This document shows, one piece after another, positions 11,513 to 23,600 of a stretch of 64,000 nt of DNA. The DNA lies in assembly GCA_963930775.1 (NCBI GenBank), contig OZ005690.1, positions 7,362,225-7,426,224 of the forward strand. Direction: 5' to 3'. A program made the translations under genes and the position numbers. This DNA is from Cliona cf. orientalis. Lineage: Eukaryota; Porifera; Demospongiae; Clionaida; Clionaidae. A model generated the notes under the pieces. The model had not been told where the DNA came from, searched no databases, and saw only the letters and a program-made list of their open reading frames with translations. How positions within the stretch are numbered: position 1 is the stretch's first letter; each line of letters opens with the position of its first letter.

Positions 11513-11665
11513 ATGTTTCGCTTTGCTATAGACAGAGGTGGAACATTCACAGATGTCTACGCAGAATGTCCCGATGGCAGCACAAGAGTAATGAAGTTAC
11601 TTTCAGAAGATCCTGAGAACTATCAAGATGCTCCTCGAGAAGCCATCAGGAGAATCCTGCAGGAG
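11513..11665 (+). CDS. OPLAH: OPLAH exon 1 (residues 1-51)
   Basis: Encodes the start methionine, the nucleotide-binding-like [10 protein letters not shown] segment and [14 protein letters not shown], both strongly conserved in 5-oxoprolinases. The donor is GAG|GTTAGT. Intron 1 (11,666-23,112) is 11.4 kb and holds the Crypton-like and helicase transposons. Confidence 0.95.
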
Positions 11666-14600
11666 GTTAGTCTGAGTGGCACCCAGACTAGCCTAGCAGG
11701 AGGTTTGACAGTTAATTTTGTGGCACTCATTGCTTTTCCCTCAAATTATTTGCACACATCCGAAAATCATACGTGTATTTATATAGGAGTCGTGACCCAT
11801 GTATATACATGACATGAAATTTAGCCTCGTACCCAGGCCCTTTGAGGAGGAGAAGGGCCTGGTACACACTGTACGCGCATGCGCAAAGTTTACGGAGCAT
11901 TTTCTAGTAAAATTCGCCGGATATTGTCGCTACCACGCGGTCTATGGAGTGGTATTAGTGTCAAAAATAAAATTTGATATGCATAGTAACATGCTCTGCA
12001 AAGCGATTGGCAAAATGTGGAATCATTCTGCAAGTTGCGCTGACTCAGCAAATCTATCTGCAAGTTGTGCTGACTCAGCAAATCGATTTGTATTTTGATC
12101 TGCAAGTTGGTTCTGTAAATTGATCTGCAGGTTGATTTTAAGTTATAGTTATAGCGCGGGGCCAGGGATTTATGGCAGTAAACGAACCGAGTCCGAGGGC
12201 GCAGCCCGAGGATAAGGTTTGTTTACGTTGCCATAAATCCCTGGCAACCCGCGCTATAACTGTTATATATCCCACCCGATTGGTCAGAGTTCCCGGTATC
12301 TATGGTGACACGCTATTTAAATTATTGTTAGCAACTGACAGTGTAACATTGCTCACTTCGACTATGGATGCTCAGGCTTGTCCCTACGATCCACTCTGCC
12401 TTGGCCTCTGTGAATGGACCGACTGTCCAGGTGCGCTTCAACTAGACAACACGCCACGCCCAACTAACCTGCTCGTTTCAGCCCCGCCTTCTCAATCTCC
12501 TCCAGTAGCGAGCCACTCCTCTCTCTCCGTCCAGCCCGAATCTACGCGGTTTAAATTCGCTACAGAAGAAGAGCTGTCCACTTTCGCTAAGGGACTAGTT
12601 CCTGAAAATACTACCAGGAGCACCAAATGGGCCTTGAACACATTCAGTGCTTGGATAAGGGAAAGAAATACTAGATATCCAGCCGATCCAGTCCCAGATG
12701 ACATTCTGGTGTGTAGCGAGCCTGAAATCATAAATCTCCATCTCTCCAGATTCATTGTGGAGACAAGAAAGTCAAATGGAGAGATTTACCCTCCATCTAC
12801 ACTTCATCAGTTACTTTGTGGAATTTTGAGACGTATGCGAGAACTCAATCCGAATTGTCCAAACTTTTTGGACAAAAATGACAACAGATTCCGGAGTCTT
12901 CAAGGCACTCTTGACTCGTATTTTCACAAGCTGCACTCTGAAGGTATAGGGAGGAAAGTGAAGCATGCAGAGGTGATAACAACAGACGAAGAAGACCAGC
13001 TATGGGAGAGTGGTGTATTGAATGTAACTACACCTAGAGGATTGCAGAATGCAGTATTCTTCACTATTGGAAAGCTCTTTTGTCTTCGTGGTGGAAAGGA
13101 GCATAGGGCTTTGAAACTGTCCCAGCTAAAGCGAGATAGCAACGTCGACAAGTACATATACCACGAGAATGTATCAAAGAACAGAAATGGCAGTTTTAAG
13201 CAGCTTCATGTTCGCAGCAAGGTGGTACCTGTCTATTCATGTCCGGAGGCTGGCATACGGTGTCCTGTGTACTTGCTAGATCTCTATATCAGCAAGCTTC
13301 CAGAAGAAGCAAAGGAAAAGGATCTAGTATATGTGCGACCGTTGGAAAAACAGCCTAATGATGCAAGCAAGCCATGGTACAGTGCAGTACCGATTGGAAA
13401 CCACACATTACAACAAATGGTAAAGAAGATGTGTGCGGATGCTGGCATTGGTGGCCACAAAACTAACCATAGCCTGAGGGCTACTGGTGCAACTGAACTT
13501 TTCAAGAGAGGTGCTCCAGAGAAACTGATCCAAGAACGAACCGGACACCGCTCCCTCGAAGCTCTCAGAACCTATGAAAGATCGAGTGAGGAACAACACA
13601 AAGCAGCTTCTGCACTACTGTCCGCACCAAACCATTTACCTCATTATAGTCATATAGCCAACACAAGTACATCTACCAAAACACAAGCAATCGAAATACA
13701 TCAAGCCGCACCATCAACACAAGGAATAAGCAGTATGCCAGTATCATTTCAAAATTTACAGGGCTGCACTATCAACATCATTGGGTCTCCAAACCTCAAG
13801 TGATTGCATATTATTTACAGTATGCTAGCAGACTAAGTATGTGATCATAACTTCTTATTTTATCACTATTGACTGATAGATTAACTTCATTCATGTTAGC
13901 TATTTGTGCAAAGTTATTATGTAAAATATCCATGTCTTGAGGACACAAAATATGAACCATATCGGCCTTGTAGCCCTCAAGGCCCAAATTATGAGATTTA
14001 TTGTCCAGTCAATTGTATTGCAAAGGTATAGGAGGTGGGATATATTTACAATTATCTGCCTAATAGTATGGCAGTTATCAGATTGACAAATTCAATATCA
14101 GGTCACTAGTGACAATAATATATACAAATACACTGTAACCAAGGGCTTATCGACCGCCAAAGCTGTAACTGTGTAGTATACACATAATATGCAATTAAGA
14201 GCAAGTCCTAGATGGTTGAATACTCAACTGAAAGTAGCTATTATAGCTATTATACCATAATAATTATATGGAGTGCTTATGGCATTTAGCTATACTTTCT
14301 TCACTTACTAGTTAGACAACCAATGCCAGTGTGGGCTAAATTAGAGTATGCATGTGTACTTAAAAATACTAGTCTTAATTATACTGGGACGCATTCACTG
14401 CATACCGTATAGCCGGAAATATTGACGTGCATTAAATTTGGCGGTTGAGCCCAAAATCGCTATTGAAAGAATATTGGCGGATTTAAATTTGGCAGTTCGG
14501 TACGGGATCGCCATACGTATATATGCGAGTAGGAAATTTTGGCGGATTTTAATTTGGCGGTTGTAACAATAGACCGCCAAACTGCCAAATTTAATTCCCC

Positions 14601-17600
14601 GCCAAATTTTCCGGCTATACGGTAATTATCTGCTAATATTAATGACTGTATGAACAGCTTAACCCGCAGAGCGAATTGACTTGCAAATTGAAATGCAGAA
14701 CAAGTATATACATGTACGTTTTGAGCAAGAACAGGACCCTGGGCATGCACTCATGTCAGACTAGAACAAATCACAGATCGAAATGCAAATCAAAATGCAG
14801 ATCGATTTGCTGAGTCAGTGCAACTTGCAGATCGATATGCTGAGTCAGTAGATCAAAATGCAGATTGATTTGCTGAGTCAGTGCAACTTGCAGATTGAAT
14901 TGCAGAACAATTTCACATTTTGCCAATCCCTTTGCAGAGCATGTTACTATGCATATCAAATTTTATTTTTGACACTAATACCACTCCATAGCGGTCGGAC
15001 GCATATGGACAACGTATACTAAGCATCCCATGGCATCCGAAGTCGGTGAAGCCTAGCCTCGTCCCCAGGCGCCCCGACCTTTTCAACTGCACGCGAGAAA
15101 AGAGGGGGAGCCTGGTAAAACTTATCACGTGCGTGACGTCAGGTGGAACCAACTTCCATATATGGCACAACAGCGAGTTGGCCAAGATCAAGCCGAGAGT
15201 TCGAGTTCTTCAATCAATACGTTACAATCGGCTATGAATCAGCAAGAGGAGATGCTTCAGCATCTTCGCTATGTGTCAAAAACTGCGATTTGCATGGAAA
15301 CTCGATCGTGTCCACGCTCAGGTGGAACCGACTTGGACGTTGGCATGATCGACTTTACCATGCAAATCGCGGCTTTTGACACCCAGCGAAGGGATTGAAG
15401 GGCCCTGGCTTGCTGATTCATAGCTGATTGTAACGTTCAGATCGAAAAGCTCGAACTTTCGGTGAGAAATTCTGTGCCTCAAGCCGGCCAACTTGCTGTT
15501 GTGCCATATATGGAAGTTGGTTCCACCTCACATCATGCACGTGATAAGTTTTACCAGGTTCCCCCTCTTTTCTCGCGTGCAGTTGAAAAGGTCGGGGCGC
15601 CTGGGGACGAGGCTAGGTGAAGCCTACAGACTGGATATTTCTAAAGAATATCGTACGGAAGACTTTCTTCACTCTCATTTGACTTTAAACAAACCTTCTT
15701 GAGCTTCAGAGATCTGATAAAGTCCCTTCGCTGCCGTTGAACAACTGCCTCAGTGTCGAAACTTCCGATTTATGCACCTATCAATATGAAGCCCCACCTC
15801 CCCCCTCCCGGGACACATACATGTAGGGGAAGAGGTGGGGATTTGACTTCAATTTCTCCACCTATGGGGCAAGCCCCTATAATCAAATCCCCAGATTGAC
15901 ATGAGGAGACCCGGGTGGATAAGAGGGGATTTGATCATCTCCTGCTCAGTGACATTAATCTTTACTTTTCAAACCTCGACTCGCTATATCAATGTTTATT
16001 CATCAATATGAATTGTGTATTGAGCACTTACATTCTGTGTTATGACATGGTGCTATAATAGTAATAATAATAGGATACATTAACAACATTTTTTACAAAA
16101 ATAATAATCAGTAGTAGGTTGACTCTGCAAGTTCTCACATTCCCCACAGCACCACTGATTACAAAGATCACAGCAGATCCTGATTTCGACTTCTTCTGTC
16201 TCTTCCACATAAGGCTTCCCACATCCTCCACAGTAAGTTGTGGCTTGTGAGGTAACACATACGGGCTCCTGTACAGACTTCTTGGCACGCCGAGTTGCTG
16301 CGGCTTTTGCTGCTCCTCGTTTACGATTAAGTAGCACAGTGTTAAGGTGATCCATCCAGATTTTTGTGTCATCAGGTGCCTTTTCTGCTTCCTCTTTCAC
16401 AAAAGTCTCAGATGGGGGGTACGTTGATAGTCTTGAAAAGTGACTCTTCAATATCAGAGAAGGAGGAGGTGCCAATGACTTCATAGCTGACTGGTCAGTG
16501 GTATCAACCATCTCCACCCGATAGGGACCGGCACAAAAGCCTTTACAAGTGCTGCAACTTGTGTTTCCCCATGGTCTGTCAACATCAACCATAGGAAGTG
16601 GAAGGTGAGTGATTGCAGGTCCATTTTTGTACCATCTGGGCATTTCACTAGGTATTCCTTTCTGGCAGACAGGATGTGGGCATTCTTCATCAAAGCAGCA
16701 GGTGAGCATAAAGATGTACTGAGAAGGCAATCCCTTAACCATATGTTTTTGGCGGACATTCCACACAGACTGGAACCTAGCATACAGCTGTGGCTTCTCT
16801 CGACGTAAAGTATCCTTTGCTGCTTTGGACCCTTTCAAAAAGGTTAACAAGCTGTCACGAACTTTACGATGATCACCAGCATCTGCTCCTCTATAGAGAT
16901 GAATACAAGTATCACCACAAGAACGCTAGTTGACTCTGCTTATGTAGGCTTCAATTGCTAGATCCATGTTCCTACGAAGTTTTTCATCATCAATCTCTCC
17001 TGTTTGTTGATTTTAGCACGAGCCACCAAGTGTGGAAGGAATGAATGTATGGGCATGACCCAGACTTACTTAGACACCCATTCTGTAGCTCCACACGGTT
17101 CAAATACGAACATCCACTACTTCGTGTTGTGACTAATGTTGCTACTCTCTCCTTTAGGATATGGCGTTCCGTCCACCAGTACTGCACTTCTTCATGTGAT
17201 GGACCCTCATCAGAAGCTCCGTCCACCCTAATACACTCCACTGACTTTGGCATTCCAGTTTGCATATTCACAAATGCTGGTATCAGTTCACTTTGATTTT
17301 CTAGCTTGCATAGATCTGCCATGTGCTGAGCAGGATTCTTCTCATGTACCTTGGGTGCCTTAACCACCCCTACACACAACTCTCTAGTGGTTGCTGAAGT
17401 TGTTCGAGGTAGTCTGCAAAATTGATGGGTACTTGTTCACATAATCAGTTCGGGTGGAAAGTACTTCACTTCCTTGAATAGCTGGAGTGGAATACTGTTT
17501 ACATATGGTCAAAGTGTTGAGTTGAAATCCTGTAGCATCATCACGATTGATATTTACCATATCTGCTTCATCTGTGTACTGCAATTTGTTCAGTCCTCTT

Positions 17601-20600
17601 GTAAAATGCTCCACTCCAGTGTTCATCCGGATTGAAGCCTTTTCGGGCCCTCCTGCTAGTCACCTTGGCAACTGACTTGTACATGTATCTTTTTGATGAC
17701 TGTCTCCTCTTGTTTCTAGGAACACAAAGCTGTATTACGGTACCATATGAAAAGATATTCATTTTGGAGATGTTGTCGAATTTTCTCATACGTAACCTTC
17801 TCCTTTATCTTTGTGTTGCCATCAAATGTGAGGACGCCGGTGCGTCTCCAAGCATCAGCTCCTACTTGGTGTTCTCTAACATAGGCTTCTATAGTTTCAC
17901 CAATGTCGGGACAGTCCTTCAAGATTTTACTAACCCGCTTGGATCCTTTCCGTGATAGGAAATGTTTCTCAGCTATAGCTTTCTCCTGCTTTCTTTTACT
18001 CCTTCTTTGAATAGCTCTCCGCTTTTTTGCTATCAGAGCCTTTCCTGACTCATCCAGGGTTGAGATACGCCAACATATGCTTCTGGGTCATCTGACTCCG
18101 ATTCTGAGACAATCTCTCCATTAATAACCCTAGCAGTACAATTTTGCTCATATTGGTGCTCTTCAGTCACAGAATAAGCAGCAAAAGACTGACGTACAAG
18201 TTCCATATCATCTGGATTACAATGAGTTGCTATAGCATCAAAGAGAGCTTTTGAAACAGGTGAAACATCTTTGTGTAGCAGTTTCTCTACGGCTACTAGA
18301 AACTCAAACCAGTTAGAGTTGCACTTTTTGAGCAGTCCCTGAAGGTCATCAACAGATTCAAAAATCTCTCTTACTGTGACATGTTCAAGCTGTGATATTC
18401 TTTATCTTCTTCTGGATCACTTTCTGATTCGCTTGAGGTAGAGCTAGTTTCCACATCGATGCCAAAGGACTGCAACAAAACTGTATCTTCAACACTGGCT
18501 AAATCTGCGATAGCTTCACGAATGTACTGAATTTCAGCCAAAGCATCTTCTACTTCCTTGGCATTACGTTTCATATGCTGAAAACCATACCTACATGTAC
18601 GACGAGCTTCTGTCGGAGTGATGCCAGAGGCACTGCAAATGGCGTATCGTAAGCTCTTGCGTTCACGGTCTGACTGAGCAATGCTAAGCAGCATCTTCAC
18701 TACTGATTTCTGGAGGGTACCACTATTACCAGCTGAGCATTGTGTCAATACAAGTCCGTTGATAATCCCTCCTAGCTTGGAGTAGTCTGTTCCAGGGAAT
18801 TTCTCCATCAGTATAGAGAAGGATTGTCCCTTCTGGGGTTCACCAATGCGAATGCAAATGAGAGGCATCTGAAGTAATTTTCTCCTTGCATGCTCAGCGG
18901 TATACCTTACCATAGGAGATACTAACTTGAATGCTTCTGATAAGGTACAGTACCCTTGCTGAAGTATGATATTGGCGACTTTTAACATCCCTGGACAACT
19001 GTTGCATAGATCTGTATGGGTGTCGTGACAAAATGCTGCTCAGGCAGAAACATACTCGAAAAGTGTTAGATCAGTAACGGATGAGACATAGACACAGTCA
19101 TTGACATGGGAGATATCATGTGCTACATTGCTCTGTTCGACATAACATTGTACTATTTCATGTAATGGCCTCCCCAGAGAGCTTGACTGGGAAGGCCGGA
19201 CTAAAAAGAATGAGATGATTCTTTGGGAGTAGTAGACATTTCGGTTGAAGCAGGAAGAGAAGATCCAGACCCCAGTAAGGAACCTTGTTGGACATCCTCC
19301 TCCGATGACAGAATAATTGCATCTGTATCTTCGGCTTCTCAACGTCTTCTGGAACTCCCCAGTGTATTATCTGCCGCACGTCGGGACAATCAATACCAAT
19401 ACCAAATGCTATGGTTGCGATTATGACACGTGGTAAGGCAGATGAGGATGTAAATTGTGTAAGTACCTTATCCTTCACTGATTGGTCTGTTAGGTGAAAT
19501 TGAGTCAAATCAGATGCTCCTGGTGGATCAGTAAATCCAATGCCTAATTGTTGCTTAAAGAAATAATAAATGTCTGTGACTTCATCATAAGTCCAACAAA
19601 AAATGATAGTTCTCCCCATATCTGTCCTTTGGTGAGCAAGCCTATCGCAAACTGGACCAAGAGAGAATGTGATTTTGAACTTGCTGGATATGCTATAAAA
19701 TATGTAGTCCTTGATTGGTGGAATAGATACAATGACGGGTCTCTGCATATCCAGCGACTTAATTGTTTCAGCTCTCATGCTTTTAGTAGCAATTGCGGTC
19801 AGAGCCATAACATGTACGTTTTTTGGGATGATGCTGCGCACCTCTCCCAGCCTGGAGAACTCACGACGAAAGCAGTCACCCCTATTGTACATTCAGAAAA
19901 GTAATTACCGTATAGCCGGAAATATTGGCGGGAATTAAATTTGGCGGTTGAGCCCAAAATCGCTATTGGAAGAATATTGGCGGATTTAAATTTGGCGGTT
20001 CGGTACGGGATCGCCATACGTATATATGCGAGTAGGAAATTTTGGCGGATGTAGGTATCATGAAGCTACACAAATTATGTCATGATTTGCTAACTAAGTT
20101 GAAATAATCAAGCTTACCATTTCCTCACACAGTGTTCCTCATCCACAATGAAGCCAACAAGATTCTCTCTATAATGATCTCTTGAAAGCATCCTCCTCCA
20201 CTCAGTGGACAAAAATGCCTCCAGGCTTATATACATAATTAAGCTGGCATTCACCCTTTACAATCTTTCGTTTTGTTTCTTTATCACTGACATATCCCGA
20301 AACGATACCCTTCTCTGTGAAAGATGATGACTGAACTTTCATCAAAGCTATTAACGGTGATACTATCATAGCGATGGAAATCTTTTCAGCAAGTCGTCTC
20401 TTCTTGTCAAAAACGGATGGCAGCAGAGCATAACATAAGGATTTTCCATACCCTGTTGGTAGTGAAACGAATACGTCATTCCTATCAACAAATGCTTTTA
20501 AAGCCTTCTTTTGCTCTTCTTTAGACAGGTGTATCCAAGGGAAGCGGCAGGTTCGACAACAATTCTCTCGATCTTGGCCATTTTGTGATATGCATGCACG

Positions 20601-23600
20601 TGCGCGATCATCACAAATATAATAATTGCCACTACTGTTTTACGCGTCCTTGTTCATTTGCACGTGCGCAGATGATGATGTAATGACAAAAGATTCAAAT
20701 CTTGAATCTGATTGAACGTGACCAGTTTTGGTCGCTAGAACAACTCGTTATATGCATGGTCACCAGACCCCTCTTTCCCTCGGATTGGCGGTGTGGCTTG
20801 CGAGACTAGTGGTGTACCCTGTTCTATGATACCGTTAGGCCATGACTTGTAATGTGCTTGTTTCCTGTCCCCTGATTTTCCATCAACCCATGTGGGCGGG
20901 CCGATATTTTTTAATAATAATATTATTCTGCCTCTAGAAGTATGTTTAATGTCACAATCATGGGATAATGTGGCTAGTATGCATGATCATCTATTAACAG
21001 TATACACATGCTTAGTCTCGAACCCAGACCCGCGTGCTAGTGATGCAATACATCCAGCGCTGCAGAAAAAGGAGGGGTCTGGATTCGAGACTAACACATG
21101 CTCACAAAACATAGAGACGTAGTTCATGCACAAGCAGTATCCTATCTGTGCAAGATTGCCCGTTAGTACCGTGCGCATGCAGCAGCATGAACTTTGAATC
21201 TATACCAATTATTGCAGAGGCGACACCGCTCATAGCAAGCAGCAGCTTGCTCTGGCTCCAACTAAGTGTGCAATGGCAACGTTCTCGCTCTGCTCGAACG
21301 TTGCTACCGGACTACTGATAGGTATGACAAATAACAGACCTCACCTCTTGTTTTGCTCGAGGCTCGGTGGCTAGCGCCAGCACCTGCTTAGCAGGCCTCT
21401 TGAAATGTGCAGTGCTTTCGCACCAATCGTTCAACAATGCATCCCTATTGCCTGAGATGCTAGGCATTAAGGCCACTCTTCATTGTGTACGTACACAGCC
21501 CTACAGTTCTGACCGATCCTGAGCCTTCTAGTGTGCACTTTCTCCGCCTGCACTGCCCATTCATGGCAATCGGACGCATCCAAGACGCGTATCCATGCCC
21601 TCATGTAATGACATGGACTATAATAGGAAAAATGATCGTCTGAAGAAATTAATATTTTTCTTTGTTTAATAATATAGTTAGCTTGCATACAGTTCAGTAA
21701 CTTTGAGCATGATCTTGTATGCAAGAATCTGACCACACCCTCAACCCACCTCGAATTAAGGGGTGTGGCCAATGAAACTGCCAGTGATAAGTGAGGATGC
21801 AGGTGCCAAAATAGCATGTGGGCGGGGGACGGGAAACTATTTTGTGATGGCCAGTTCTAATTATAGTGCCGCTCTAACGTTTAATAGCGCCACTTGGCAT
21901 TGGATAATATTATCGTTCTACATAATAGTGTAATAATAGTGCAAAGTACAGTCAGAGATATGAAAACTGGCGTAATTTTTGAACGTTCTAGTGGGAGTGC
22001 CAAGTGTGATTCTGAATTATCATTTTTTTGGCGCTGTAATTAGAACTTTTATGGTAGTGTCGGGAGCTTTGACCCTAGTGTGGCCACAAGAATATAGCTT
22101 GAGCAAACTACAATGTAAATGAGGTACAGTGCTATAGAATAAGTGGAAGATTCTCTATGAACAATTTAACTGTTAGGTTGTCTTGTCACCTACTAGATGC
22201 TCTAGTCATCCTCAGGAGAATTCTTTGTTTCTGTGCATATCTACATGTAGGTACAGGTAGCACCTGAGAATGATGTCACTTCAATTGTGGCCTTGTACTT
22301 TTTGTTGCTATAGATAACACTATTCTTGAGTAGTCATCTACATTCTATCGTCTGGAACTGAGTTTGGGTTTGGGTACACTGGGTGCATGCAAGGAAAGGG
22401 TCTGGGGACATTGCAGGCATTTTCTTGGTCTTGTGCACCATCACGTGACTGCACATGCTCCAATACAAACCTATGCGAATAATTGCTGAGCTTGCAGAAC
22501 CAAGAATCAGTGCCAATATCCCCAGACCTTTTCCTCCTTTTGGGGGTGGGGTCTAAGGATGAGACTAGTGCAGGTGTAAGCCCATTTATAGCCCATGCAT
22601 TCTTCAATGTAAAACAGAATGGCCTGGTCACATGACAAAATTTCACAATTAATGATGCAATAAGCATGCAGCAGCTTTGAAAAGCCACCTGCTGTAGGTT
22701 ACCTGCATGCACAATGCAGGTGGGAGATCTGCAGGGGTGGATTCAGAGAGGAGCACAGGGTGCACGTGCACCCTCCCCCCACGTGGCGGATTTGTTAGTC
22801 TTGCTAAATTTTTCAAAGTTTTATTGTATCTTCAACTTACTCTTTCATAAAAAACATACCAAGCTTTGCTCAGAAGTTCGAAATTTTGTCGAAAAGGAGC
22901 ATTTTGCTGCCAGAACAAAGTAGCCAATTGTGGCACATTAGGTGGCATGGATATGGATTATCAATTTGGGGGCGTGGCCAAAAGGTTTGCGCACGCTCTC
23001 ATCTTTGTGCTCCCCCTTCCTCAACTCCTGGATCCGCCCCTGAGATTCTGGATGTGGCTGATTCAATTCTTTACTGATTACACATGACTGTTTGGTTGGT
23101 TTATGCTTGTAGGAACTTCAGATTTCTATTCCAAAGGCTGAGCTGATAGATGGGTCTAGAATTGAATGGATCCGAATGGGAACAACTGTTGCAACGAATG
23201 CTTTACTGGAACGAAAGGGTGAGAGGATGGCATTGGTGATCACAAAAGGTTTCAAGGATCTACTGCATATTGGAAACCAATCCAGACCTAGGATATTTGA
23301 TCTGGTGAATTCCAATTACTTGCATCTACTATATTATGCTAAAGTATTACTATTGTGTCAGTGCAGAAAATTGTTATGCCTGAGGTGTTATATGAAGACG
23401 TTATTGAAGTTGAGGAGAGAGTAATCTTGCATCAAAAGGACTGTCAGCTGAGCCTCATTGGTGACATCGTGCAGGGGAGAACAGGAGAACAGGTGCATGG
23501 ATAGTGTTGAATAGTTTTGGTCGTCATCTACAATGTATGAGCTGTTTTATCCTTTAGCTTCATATTCTGACGGAACTGAACAAGGACCAACTCATACATG

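Noticed and set aside
12172-12363. Upstream ATG (12,172) as start of the Crypton-like protein
   Set aside because: It lies inside the hairpin and the extra 64 residues lack family resemblance; the ATG at 12,364 after a promoter-like stretch is more plausible.
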